A stretch of 6,859 nucleotides of DNA from Collimonas sp. UBA1456 (GTDB lineage Bacteria > Pseudomonadota > Gammaproteobacteria > Burkholderiales > Burkholderiaceae_D), in NCBI GenBank assembly GCA_002325825.1, contig DCSW01000067.1:1-6859 (forward strand). The letters run 5' to 3'. Below, piece by piece: positions 1-6,158 of this stretch. The position numbers and the translations under genes are program-made. Below the pieces are notes generated by a model. That model saw only the letters and a list, made by a program, of their open reading frames with translations. It did no database searches and had not been told where the DNA came from. Each line of letters opens with the position of its first letter. Position 1 is the stretch's first letter.

Positions 1-29
1 ATGATCGCCACAAACGATGCTAGCGTCGG

Positions 30-55
30 AAAAATCGGAGCCAGTGTTCTCCGAT
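30..55 (-). terminator. Intrinsic terminator-like hairpin, minus strand
   Basis: On the minus strand, ATCGGAG (55-49) pairs perfectly with CTCCGAT (40-34) around an 8-nt loop. The run TTTTT occupies 34-30, its first T being the last stem base. This is the classic layout of a Rho-independent terminator for leftward transcription. It lies beyond the nearer liv stem-loop at 336-362, so it could be a second, stronger terminator for liv read-through or the end of an unrecognised small transcript. Confidence 0.5.
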
Positions 56-107
56 AACCGGGTGGCGCTGCAAACTGACACATCTTTCCGCTTCTCGCCT
101 TTCCTTT

Positions 108-131
108 CTTATGTACCTGCAGGCACATAAG
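108..131. repeat. 24-nt near-perfect palindrome
   Basis: The arms CTTATGT (108-114) and ACATAAG (125-131) flank the 8-nt palindrome CCTGCAGG (116-123). Only the pair 115/124 breaks the symmetry, so 11 of 12 positions match. No T run follows on either strand, which argues against an intrinsic terminator. A dimeric-regulator operator or a cruciform-prone site is possible; its function is unknown. Confidence 0.6.
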
Positions 132-305
132 ACTACAGGCTAGTATTGTTATGCTTTTAACGCGCCAGTCATGGCTGGGCCAGGTGCGCTTTCTGGTACA
201 TTAGTCACGCGGCTTTTATAGTCAATTCTACACGCTACCGATGACCCGAATTGAATGACACAAGAAAAAATCCTGAAGGTTATTTTCCTTGTCTGCGGTC
301 TAAGA

Positions 306-319
306 TTGTGACGTCACAA
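306..319. promoter_or_regulatory. Perfect 14-nt palindrome, possible operator
   Basis: TTGTGACGTCACAA is fully self-complementary. The half sites TGTGA and TCACA resemble those of the CRP/FNR family, but they are 2 bp apart rather than the 6 bp of a CRP site, so it is not a standard CRP site. It lies just downstream (in the minus direction) of the liv terminator candidate, so it more likely serves a transcript in the left-edge region than the liv genes. No regulator can be named. Confidence 0.35.
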
Positions 320-335
320 CTGCCACAAGTAATTA

Positions 336-362
336 ATAACAGGAGCACCAGGCTCCTATTAT
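336..362 (-). terminator. Stem-loop terminator candidate after livF
   Basis: On the minus strand, AGGAGC (357-352) pairs with GCTCCT (346-341) around the 5-nt loop CTGGT. The stem extends outward to 362/336, giving 11 bp with one G-U pair at 358/340. The sequence beyond it is T-rich but interrupted rather than a clean T run. The stem starts 47 nt after the livF stop codon, the expected place for the end of the liv operon. Confidence 0.5.
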
Positions 363-367
363 ATTGC

Positions 368-393
368 AACGCTCAACCAAAACGCTCAACCAA
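368..393. repeat. 13-nt perfect tandem duplication
   Basis: AACGCTCAACCAA occurs at 368-380 and again immediately at 381-393 with no mismatch. It lies between the livF stop codon and the downstream stem-loop, so it lengthens the 3' untranslated part of the liv transcript. A recent slippage duplication is the simplest explanation. Confidence 0.85.
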
Positions 394-409
394 CAAAGAG
401 AGGCGTATA

Positions 410-1132
410 TCACTCCCCCAGATAAGCGGCATTGATCTTCGGGTCGTTCAGCATGTCCTTGGCGTTACCGCCCATCGTCAGAAGGCCGGAGTCCATCACA
501 TAGGCGCGATGCGCGACTTCCAGCGCCAGCCTGGCATTCTGCTCAACCAGTAGGATCGTGATGCCCTGCGCCGAAACGCTGCGGATCACTTCGAAAATCT
601 TTTCCACCATGACCGGAGACAAGCCCATCGAAGGCTCATCCAGCAGCAGCAGCTTGGGATGGCTCATCAAGGCGCGCGCCATCACCAGCATCTGCTGTTC
701 GCCGCCAGACAAGGTACCTGCCATTTGCGCGGCACGTTCCTTCAAGCGAGGAAAAACGCCAAACCACTTATCAACATCCGCTGCGATACCTGCCTTGTCA
801 TTACGTATGTAGGCGCCCATCCACAGATTTTCCATAATGCTCATGCGTGTAAACACGCCGCGCCCTTCCGGCACCATGGCCAGCTTTTGTCTGACCAGGC
901 CAAACGAAGTCCGCCCTTTGGTTTGCTCATCCATGTAGCGCATCTCGCCTTCGACCTTGCATTGCGGCAGAGTACCGGTGATAGCTTTCAGGGTGGTGGT
1001 CTTACCGGCGCCGTTGGCACCGATCAGCGTCACCAGCTCACCGTCATTGACTTCCAGGCTCACGCCTTTGACCGCTTGGATGCCGCCGTAAGCGACTTTC
1101 AGGTTGCTGATCTTGAGGATATTGATTGCCAT
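410..1132 (-). CDS. livF: Branched-chain amino acid ABC transporter ATPase LivF
   Basis: This is one of the two cytoplasmic ATPases of a LIV-type (HAAT family) ABC importer, which hydrolyses ATP to drive uptake through LivH and LivM. The 240-residue protein is full length. Walker A is GANGAGKT at residues 38-45, the ABC signature LSGGEQQ at 141-147, and Walker B LLLLDEP at 161-167 followed by the D-loop. The usual switch histidine is replaced in VEQNA (196-200), which is normal for LivF and separates it from LivG. The start ATG overlaps the livG stop codon by one base (TGATG), and a strong GGAGGTG Shine-Dalgarno sequence lies 7 nt upstream, so start and translational coupling are well supported. 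It is the last gene of the operon. Leucine, isoleucine and valine are the inferred substrates; related systems carry other amino acids or amides. Confidence 0.95.
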   Translation of the reverse strand: MAINILKISNLKVAYGGIQAVKGVSLEVNDGELVTLIGANGAGKTTTLKAITGTLPQCKVEGEMRYMDEQTKGRTSFGLVRQKLAMVPEGRGVFTRMSIMENLWMGAYIRNDKAGIAADVDKWFGVFPRLKERAAQMAGTLSGGEQQMLVMARALMSHPKLLLLDEPSMGLSPVMVEKIFEVIRSVSAQGITILLVEQNARLALEVAHRAYVMDSGLLTMGGNAKDMLNDPKINAAYLGE

Positions 1133-1902
1133 CAGTGACCACCTCCCAGATAGGCTTCAATCACAGCCGGATTCTTCCGAATTTCGGCGGGCAGCCCTTC
1201 CGCAATTGGCTTGCCATAATCCAGTACAGTCAGGCGATCGCACAAGCCCATCATCAACTTGACATCGTGTTCGATCAGCAAAATGGTTTTTCCTGCACTC
1301 TTGAATTTTACCAGCAGCTCGCGCAGGGCCAGTTTTTCGGTTGCGTTCATACCGGCCGCAGGCTCGTCGAGCGCCAGCAATTGCGGCTCGGTGGCCAACG
1401 CGCGGGCAATTTCGAGGCGTCGCTGATCGCCGCACGACAAATGGCGCGCAGTACACTCGCCAAAGCGGCCGATACCGACGAAATCCAGCAGTTCCTGAGA
1501 GCGTTTACGGATCGCAGCCTCCTCCTCGCGTGCAGCTTTATGGCGGAACACCGCGCCAAACACTCCCTGGTGGGTGCGTACGTGGCAACCGACCATGACA
1601 TTTTCCAGAGCGGTCATCTCGCCAAACAGACGGATGTTCTGAAATGTGCGAGCAATACCGGCTTTCGCCACTTCATGGGGAGCCGAAGGCGAGTAAGGCT
1701 TACCGGCCAACTCGAAATTGCCGGTATCGGCCTGATATAGACCGGTAATGACATTGAAAAAAGTTGTCTTGCCAGCGCCATTCGGTCCAATCAGGCCATA
1801 TATCTGTCCTTTCAGGATCTTAATGTTGACTTCGGACAGGGCTTGCAAGCCGCCGAACCGCTTATTGACGCCGGATATATTTAAGATTGTAGGTGCGCTC
1901 AT
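1132..1902 (-). CDS. livG: Branched-chain amino acid ABC transporter ATPase LivG
   Basis: This is the second cytoplasmic ATPase of the LIV-type importer and the partner of LivF. The 256-residue protein is full length. Walker A is GPNGAGKT at residues 39-46, the Q-loop glutamine is Q88 (RTFQNIRLF), Walker B is LLALDEP at 175-181, and the switch histidine is H212 in IEHD. The signature reads LSCGDQRRLEIARAL from residue 155; most family members have Tyr where this one has Cys157 (TGC for TAC, one base apart), while the key Ser and Gly are kept. The C-terminal tail with IEAYLGG is typical of LivG. AAGGAG lies 5 nt before the ATG and overlaps the TAA of livM, which fixes the start. The stop overlaps the livF start by one base. 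Confidence 0.95.
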   Translation of the reverse strand: MSAPTILNISGVNKRFGGLQALSEVNIKILKGQIYGLIGPNGAGKTTFFNVITGLYQADTGNFELAGKPYSPSAPHEVAKAGIARTFQNIRLFGEMTALENVMVGCHVRTHQGVFGAVFRHKAAREEEAAIRKRSQELLDFVGIGRFGECTARHLSCGDQRRLEIARALATEPQLLALDEPAAGMNATEKLALRELLVKFKSAGKTILLIEHDVKLMMGLCDRLTVLDYGKPIAEGLPAEIRKNPAVIEAYLGGGH

Positions 1903-1911
1903 ATGAGCTCC

Positions 1912-3126
1912 TTAAGCCTCTACCACGCCACTTGCACGAGCAAGTTTATCAACATCGGCATCCGGCCGATCTTCGTGCTTGGGCGAAGGCCACAAGCCAG
2001 CAGGGCGAGTCAACATGATGACCACCATCACCAGGCCGTACAACAGCTGGCGCAACACTTCTACATCAATCAGCGCTTTGCCGAAAACTGCCATCTGTAT
2101 CGGTTCCACGGTACTCCGCAATACTTCCGGCAATGTCGCCAACAGAATGCCGCCAAGCACCACGCCCGGGATATGTCCCATGCCGCCCAGCACCACCATT
2201 GCCAGAACCGCAATCGATTCGGTCAGAGAGAATGATTCCGGCGAGACGAAGCCCTGGAACGATGCAAACATGGCGCCAGCCACGCCGCCGAACGAAGCGC
2301 CCATCGAGAAGGCCAGCAATTTCATGTTACGGGTATTAATGCCCATCGCTTTAGCGGCGACTTCATCTTCGCGGATCGCCACCCAGGCACGACCCAGACG
2401 CGAATTTTGCAAACGGATAGAGATGAAGATGATGGCGATACACAGGATCAGGAACAAGAAGTAATAGGCATTCACGGATGGCATGGCGAAGCTGCCGAAA
2501 TACACGGTTGCATTAGAACCGCGCTCGCCAGCCAGTGAGACGCCAAAGACGCGGATCGGATCGATCAGATTGATCCCTTGTGGGCCGTTGGTGATGTTGA
2601 CCGGCGCGTTCAGGTTGTTCATGAAGATTCTAATGATTTCACCAAAGCTCAGAGTCACGATGGCGAGATAATCGCCGCGCAATTTCAGGGTCGGCACGCC
2701 GAGGATGGCGCCGAACATACCGGCCAGAGATGCCCCCAGCGGTACGATCACCCATAATGACAGATGAATCCCGTGCTGGGTAATTTCCGGGCCGCAGATC
2801 ATCACCAGGAAATTGCCGACGGCCGGATAGGTATTGACGAACGACTCCAGCACCGAAGCGAACTGCGGCGATGCCAGTAAACCGGTCATATAGGCACCGA
2901 TCGCATAGAACGCGATGTAGCCTAAGTCAAGCAGACCGGCGAAGCCAACCACGATGTTTAACCCCAACGCCAGCATGATATAGAGCAGCGCGAAGTCCAT
3001 GATGCGGACCCAGGAATTACCGAAGTTGGCGGCAGTGGATGCGAATATCACGAATAGGATGCTAAGGACGACCAGGCTGCTATACGCCTTGGTCGGGTTC
3101 TTTTTAGTATCGAAAAAATGAGCCAT
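1912..3126 (-). CDS. livM: Branched-chain amino acid ABC transporter permease LivM
   Basis: This is an inner-membrane permease that pairs with LivH to form the translocation channel. The 404-residue protein is close to the usual LivM length. After a short charged N-terminus, hydrophobic segments appear near residues 17-35, 43-64, 66-85, 104-146, 152-168, 220-238, 268-290, 303-335 and 357-373. Family motifs are visible: GFAGLLDLGYIAFYAIGAY (61-79), LRGDYLAIVTLSFGEIIRI (149-167), the cytoplasmic coupling segment around GRAWVAIREDEVAAKAMGI (245-263) expected to touch the ATPases, and RPAGLWP (374-380). The polar C-terminal tail of about 25 residues is variable in the family. GGAGG lies 4 nt before the ATG and supports the start; the gene begins 14 nt after the livH stop. 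The livG Shine-Dalgarno overlaps its TAA. Confidence 0.95.
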   Translation of the reverse strand: MAHFFDTKKNPTKAYSSLVVLSILFVIFASTAANFGNSWVRIMDFALLYIMLALGLNIVVGFAGLLDLGYIAFYAIGAYMTGLLASPQFASVLESFVNTYPAVGNFLVMICGPEITQHGIHLSLWVIVPLGASLAGMFGAILGVPTLKLRGDYLAIVTLSFGEIIRIFMNNLNAPVNITNGPQGINLIDPIRVFGVSLAGERGSNATVYFGSFAMPSVNAYYFLFLILCIAIIFISIRLQNSRLGRAWVAIREDEVAAKAMGINTRNMKLLAFSMGASFGGVAGAMFASFQGFVSPESFSLTESIAVLAMVVLGGMGHIPGVVLGGILLATLPEVLRSTVEPIQMAVFGKALIDVEVLRQLLYGLVMVVIMLTRPAGLWPSPKHEDRPDADVDKLARASGVVEA

Positions 3127-3140
3127 TGAACCTCCGCGAA

Positions 3141-4070
3141 TTAAGCGCGATCAGCGACACGTTCACCCATGATGCCGGATGGTCGCAACGTCAGTACGAT
3201 GATCAGTACAATGAAGGCAAAGATGTCCTGATAATTACTGCCCAGAAAATTACCAGTCAGATCGCCGATATATCCGGCTCCAAGACTTTCGATCAAGCCC
3301 AGCAGGATACCGCCAAGCATAGCCCCGTAGATATTGCCGATACCGCCCAGAACCGCCGCTGAGAACGCTTTCAGGCCGGGAGCAAAGCCCATCGCGAATT
3401 GCACCGACGAATAATTGGCACCCCACATCACGCCGGCAACTACTGCCAGCGCTGCGCCGATGGCGAAGGTCATCACGATGACGCGATTCGAATCGACACC
3501 CATCAGGCCAGCCACCCGCGGATTCTCGGCGGTGGCGCGCATCGCGCGTCCCATTTTGGCCTTTTCTACCAGCAGCACCAGACCGAACATTGACGCAGCA
3601 GCCAGCACCAGCAGCATGATCTGCGTCGGCGAAATCAGTGCGCCGAAGATATGGACCGGATCAGAAGGCATGACCTGCGGCACCGGCAGCGGGCTGCGGC
3701 CCCAGATCATCATGGCAGACGTCTGCAGCAGGCTGGAGACGCCAATCGCCGTAATCAGCGGCGCCAGCCGCGGCGCATTGCGCAACGGACGGTAAGCGAC
3801 CCGCTCAATGATCAGGCTAACGATAATACAGACCGGAATCGTACCCATAATGGTGAGAACCAGTTGGACGATGCCAGGCAACCCAGGCGCAACATGCTGC
3901 AACAGATTGAGGATCGACAGGCCGACCATCGCCCCAATCATCAAGATGTCGCCGTGAGCGAAGTTAATCAGGTTCAGTACGCCATATACCATCGTATAAC
4001 CTAGGGCAATTAACGCATACATGCTTCCCAGCACCAAGCCGTTGATAACTTGTTGGATAAAGATATCCAT
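3141..4070 (-). CDS. livH: Branched-chain amino acid ABC transporter permease LivH
   Basis: This is the other inner-membrane permease of the importer and the first gene of the operon. Its 309 residues match the usual LivH length. About eight hydrophobic segments can be seen, near residues 8-31, 42-58, 67-88, 103-123, 148-168, 196-218, 236-262 and 283-296. Diagnostic motifs are LINFAHGD (34-41), the cytoplasmic coupling segment GRAMRATAENPRVAGLMGV (174-192), LGGIGNIYGAMLGG (241-254) and LRPSGIMG (295-302). The ATG follows AAGGA by 4 nt. The nearest upstream gene, ispH, is 642 nt away, so livH probably has its own promoter in that interval. No livK lies next to it; a LivK-type binding protein encoded elsewhere is required for transport. 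Confidence 0.95.
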   Translation of the reverse strand: MDIFIQQVINGLVLGSMYALIALGYTMVYGVLNLINFAHGDILMIGAMVGLSILNLLQHVAPGLPGIVQLVLTIMGTIPVCIIVSLIIERVAYRPLRNAPRLAPLITAIGVSSLLQTSAMMIWGRSPLPVPQVMPSDPVHIFGALISPTQIMLLVLAAASMFGLVLLVEKAKMGRAMRATAENPRVAGLMGVDSNRVIVMTFAIGAALAVVAGVMWGANYSSVQFAMGFAPGLKAFSAAVLGGIGNIYGAMLGGILLGLIESLGAGYIGDLTGNFLGSNYQDIFAFIVLIIVLTLRPSGIMGERVADRA

Positions 4071-4369
4071 AATTTCCTTGTCCTATATGTAGTTCGGTTC
4101 AAATCGGTCAGAACATTACTTCGACCATATCAAATGCAGCACAGAAAAAATCATTTCCGATACAAAAGCGGCATCCAGGATTAATGTCCTAGCGCCGCCG
4201 AGATACGCCCTCTCCGTTTAGCGGGAAAGGTGATTTGGCAATGCTTGAATAAACGGGATGAGAGGAATAAACTGGGTACACATATTTTTTGTCTCTTATA
4301 CGTCTTTATGGAAAAACGTTTGTATCTTAAAGCACCTTGCCTACACAACAATGCGCCATGACTATGCGG

Positions 4370-4398
4370 ATTATAGCTAGCGTTGAGCAATAAGTAAC
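4370..4398 (-). promoter_or_regulatory. Candidate sigma-70 promoter for the liv operon
   Basis: The minus strand carries a perfect TATAAT at 4375-4370. A 17-nt spacer places a poor -35, GTTACT, at 4398-4393, which touches the base of the hairpin at 4396-4436. Transcription would begin near 4363 and give livH a leader of about 290 nt. The weak -35 suggests that an activator, or another start nearer livH, may be needed. No clearer promoter was found closer to livH. Confidence 0.4.
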
Positions 4399-4436
4399 CC
4401 CGACAGCACTGCAATATTACCCAGCTGATCGGGGTT
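4396..4436 (-). terminator. GC-rich hairpin, possible terminator before the liv promoter
   Basis: AACCCCGA pairs with TCGGGGTT (4396-4403 with 4429-4436). The stem continues inward as CAGC with GCTG (4404-4407 with 4424-4427), past a single bulged base at 4428, for 12 bp in all. On the minus strand the sequence after the stem is ACTTATTG, only moderately T-rich. Its place between ispH and the candidate liv promoter fits a terminator or insulator, but without a clean T run this is uncertain. Confidence 0.35.
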
Positions 4437-4448
4437 CACACAGAGATT

Positions 4449-4504
4449 TACATTCAAACGGCGGCGGAATGATAGTTTGAATGTAGGCGGCGGCGGAATG
4501 ATAG
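4449..4504. repeat. Composite repeat: 17-nt direct repeat interleaved with 11-nt inverted repeat
   Basis: CGGCGGCGGAATGATAG occurs at 4459-4475 and 4488-4504, a period of 29 nt. Around the first copy, TACATTCAAAC (4449-4459) and GTTTGAATGTA (4475-4485) form a perfect 11-bp stem with a 15-nt loop made of the first repeat core. No T run follows on either strand, so it is not an ordinary terminator. It may belong to a dispersed intergenic repeat family of this genome, or be a local partial tandem duplication. Confidence 0.75.
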
Positions 4505-4620
4505 CCAGGAAAACAAAAAACTATCGATGGAAAACGCGATATTCTTCTGAATATAATCTCGTACTAGGATGATGCAAAAAACCGCCATCCAGACGAAATT
4601 CAATCGGGAAGAAACCGAAT

Positions 4621-4638
4621 CAATTAAGCGTTTAATTG
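4621..4638. repeat. AT-rich 18-nt near-palindrome
   Basis: CAATTAA (4621-4627) and TTAATTG (4632-4638) are perfect inverted repeats around GCGT. The stem has little GC and no following T run, so terminator function is unlikely. It could be a regulator half-site pair or chance. Confidence 0.45.
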
Positions 4639-4653
4639 TAGCAATCTGCCAGC

Positions 4654-4677
4654 CAATACCGCGAAACCACGGCATTG
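4654..4677 (-). other. RNA hairpin in the ispH 3' region
   Basis: Read as minus-strand RNA, CAATGCCGTG (4677-4668) pairs with CGCGGTATTG (4663-4654) around the loop GTTT, giving 10 pairs of which two are G-U. On the plus strand the same two positions would be A-C mismatches, so the structure only works well as leftward RNA, the sense of the ispH transcript. It lies about 35 nt after the ispH stop. There is no T run after it, so it may stabilise the 3' end or be part of Rho-dependent termination rather than an intrinsic terminator. Confidence 0.45.
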
Positions 4678-4712
4678 TCAGAAAGTTGCCACGTCATTCC
4701 GTCATCCAGGGA

Positions 4713-5645
4713 TCAAGCGCGCGCCAAACCCTTGAGCATTGGGAAAGTGACGTTTTCCTCAGCGCCATCGAGAGTCCGCACGCTTTTGACGCCGCACTCC
4801 TTCAAACGGGCGATGACCGCCTGCACCAGGATCTCCGGCGCGGAAGCACTGGCGGTGACGCCGATGCGGTTTTTTCCTTGCAGCCAGGCGGAATCAATCT
4901 GCCCGGCGTTGTCCACCATATAGGCCGCGGTGCCCATCTTTTCAGCCACTTCACGCAGGCGGTTGGAATTCGAACTGTTCTGGCTACCGACCACGATCAC
5001 TATCTCGACTTGTGGCGCCATGAATTTGATAGCCTGCTGGCGATTGGTGGTGGCGTAACAGATATCGCCCTTTTTCGGCTCGGTGATGGCCGGAAATTTA
5101 CTCTTCAGCGCGGCGATCACATCCGCTGTATCGTCGACCGACAACGTGGTCTGCGACACATAGGACAGTAAATCAGGATTGGCAACCTGCAATTGTTCAA
5201 CATCGGCAACCGTCTCGATCAAGTGCATGCCCTCCTTGGTCTGCCCTATCGTGCCTTCTACTTCCGGGTGACCCCGATGGCCAATCATGGCTATTTCCCG
5301 CCCTTCTCGGCGCATCTTGGCCACTTCTATATGCACCTTGGTGACCAGCGGGCAAGTAGCGTCGAACACTTTCAGACCGCGCACTTCAGCCTCTTCCTGA
5401 ACCGCCTTGGAAACCCCATGCGCCGAAAAGATTACCGTATTCCCAGCTGGCACATCCGCCAATTCTTCGATGAAAATCGCACCCTTGTCGCGTAAATTAG
5501 CGACCACATAAGCGTTATGAACAATCTCGTGACGCACATAAATCGGCGCACCGAACTGCTCCAGAGCGCGCTCAACGATTTCAATCGCGCGATCAACGCC
5601 GGCGCAAAAGCCGCGCGGTTGCGCCAGCAAAATCTCTTTTTCCAT
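4713..5645 (-). CDS. ispH: 4-hydroxy-3-methylbut-2-enyl diphosphate reductase IspH
   Basis: IspH is the final enzyme of the MEP isoprenoid pathway and reduces HMBPP to IPP and DMAPP in the cytoplasm with a [4Fe-4S] cluster. All expected residues are present (310-residue numbering): cluster cysteines C14, C98 and C196; substrate histidines H43, H76 and H126; catalytic E128 in GHPEVEG; T166/T167 in SQTTLS; S224, S225 and N226 in SSNSNR; and S268. The length matches the family. Two in-frame ATGs compete, at 5651 and 5645. AAGGA lies only 2 nt before the first but 8 nt before the second, so I chose 5645; the alternative adds just Met-Glu. It follows fkpB on the same strand with about 30 nt between them, a common proteobacterial pair, and is probably transcribed from the fkpB promoter. 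No defect is visible. Confidence 0.96.
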   Translation of the reverse strand: MEKEILLAQPRGFCAGVDRAIEIVERALEQFGAPIYVRHEIVHNAYVVANLRDKGAIFIEELADVPAGNTVIFSAHGVSKAVQEEAEVRGLKVFDATCPLVTKVHIEVAKMRREGREIAMIGHRGHPEVEGTIGQTKEGMHLIETVADVEQLQVANPDLLSYVSQTTLSVDDTADVIAALKSKFPAITEPKKGDICYATTNRQQAIKFMAPQVEIVIVVGSQNSSNSNRLREVAEKMGTAAYMVDNAGQIDSAWLQGKNRIGVTASASAPEILVQAVIARLKECGVKSVRTLDGAEENVTFPMLKGLARA

Positions 5646-5653
5646 TTCCATAT

Positions 5654-5658
5654 TCCTT
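5654..5658 (-). promoter_or_regulatory. ispH ribosome binding site that favours the second ATG
   Basis: Minus-strand AAGGA at 5658-5654 lies 2 nt from the ATG at 5651 and 8 nt from the ATG at 5645. The 8-nt spacing is near optimal, the 2-nt spacing too short, so initiation at 5645 is preferred. Confidence 0.6.
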
Positions 5659-5680
5659 TTGCTGCAAACTGGGATGCAAA

Positions 5681-6136
5681 TTACAAAATGCCGATGATCT
5701 GCACTTCGAACTTCACCGGTTGGCCGGCCAGCGGATGATTAAAATCAAACAAGGCGCCCTGCTCGTCAATCTCCCGCATTACACCGGCAAATTGACCGCC
5801 GCCCGGCGCCGCAAATTCCACCAGATCGCCGACACGATACTCCTCCCCCAATTGCGAGTTCTGACGTAACGTGGCACGCGATACGCGTTGCATCAATTCT
5901 GGATTGCGCGACCCAAAAGCCTGCCCCGGTGGCAGCTCGAAAGTACGGTGCTCACCTTCCGCCAGACCCAGCAAACATGCTTCCAAAAACGGCGCCAGTT
6001 GCCCCATACCGAACTGCAGCGTGGCTGGCGACCCCCTGAAGGTACTGACAATGTCTGTGCCCTCCCGCAATGCCAGACGGTAGTGCAAGGTTAAGTAAGA
6101 TGCTTCGGTAACGACTGGCAGAGATGAGTTAGGCAT
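5681..6136 (-). CDS. fkpB: FKBP-type peptidyl-prolyl cis-trans isomerase, FkpB/SlpA-like
   Basis: This is a cytoplasmic FKBP-fold prolyl isomerase and probable folding helper; family members have modest isomerase activity and carry an insert-in-flap chaperone domain. With the start at 6136 it has 151 residues, close to the roughly 149 of E. coli FkpB. The FKBP half opens with YLTLHYRLALREGTDIVSTF (14-33) and includes GQLAPFLEACLLGL (45-58). The insert domain spans about 71-125, and the family hallmark FDFNHPLAGQPVKFEV is at 130-145. The frame is open upstream to an ATG at 6247, but those 37 residues cross a hairpin and a candidate promoter and match nothing in the family, so I reject them. 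No clear Shine-Dalgarno precedes 6136; a GTG two codons upstream (6142) is an alternative. It heads the fkpB-ispH operon. Confidence 0.9.
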   Translation of the reverse strand: MPNSSLPVVTEASYLTLHYRLALREGTDIVSTFRGSPATLQFGMGQLAPFLEACLLGLAEGEHRTFELPPGQAFGSRNPELMQRVSRATLRQNSQLGEEYRVGDLVEFAAPGGGQFAGVMREIDEQGALFDFNHPLAGQPVKFEVQIIGIL

Positions 6137-6158
6137 AGGCACTATTTGCAAAAAATCA

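Larger units (their letters stand above)
1..335. other. Left-edge region without a supported gene
   Basis: I see no convincing gene here. A plus-strand frame is open from the window edge to a TAA at 55-57, and a minus-strand frame starting with ATG at 84 runs off the left edge. Both are too short to judge, and both cross a terminator-like hairpin. What stands out is dyad symmetry: a hairpin followed by a T run at 30-55, a 24-nt near-palindrome at 108-131 and a perfect 14-nt palindrome at 306-319. A minus-strand TTGACT at 225-220 resembles a -35 box, but the matching -10 position is poor. The region is most likely intergenic, possibly with a small RNA or operator sites. Confidence 0.5.
4071..4712. 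other. 642-nt intergenic region between ispH and livH
   Basis: No gene is supported here. Open frames at 4181-4414 and 4454-4675 (both minus) have no recognisable motifs or good ribosome binding sites, and the latter runs through repeat sequence. The interval holds, in transcription order on the minus strand: an RNA-type hairpin (4677-4654), an AT-rich palindrome (4638-4621), a composite repeat (4504-4449), a GC-rich hairpin (4436-4396), a consensus -10 box (4375-4370), and then roughly 290 nt of leader before livH. A short direct repeat, GAATAAAC, occurs at 4247-4254 and 4265-4272. Confidence 0.7.

Noticed and set aside
1..57. Plus-strand frame open from the edge to TAA, possible gene end
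   Set aside because: There are only 18 codons, no recognisable motif, and it overlaps a minus-strand terminator-like hairpin.
1..84. Minus-strand ATG at 84 with open frame leaving the window
   Set aside because: Twenty-eight codons cannot be judged, the ribosome binding site is badly spaced, and the frame crosses the terminator hairpin.
251..553. 100-residue plus-strand open frame
   Set aside because: Its second half is antisense to livF, and its first half covers the liv terminator and the 13-nt tandem repeat; no protein family resembles it.
4120..4180. Possible sigma-54 promoter before livH
   Set aside because: A TGGAT...TTTTG pattern is present, but the GG to GC spacing and the GC element do not match the -24/-12 consensus.
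4181..4414. 77-residue minus-strand open frame upstream of livH
   Set aside because: It has no ribosome binding site or family motif, and it spans the candidate liv promoter and part of the hairpin at 4396-4436.
4454..4675. 73-residue minus-strand open frame downstream of ispH
   Set aside because: Its C-terminal part is translation of the composite repeat, and no family is recognisable.
4569..5171. 200-residue plus-strand open frame
   Set aside because: It is mostly antisense to ispH, whose catalytic residues are all intact on the other strand.
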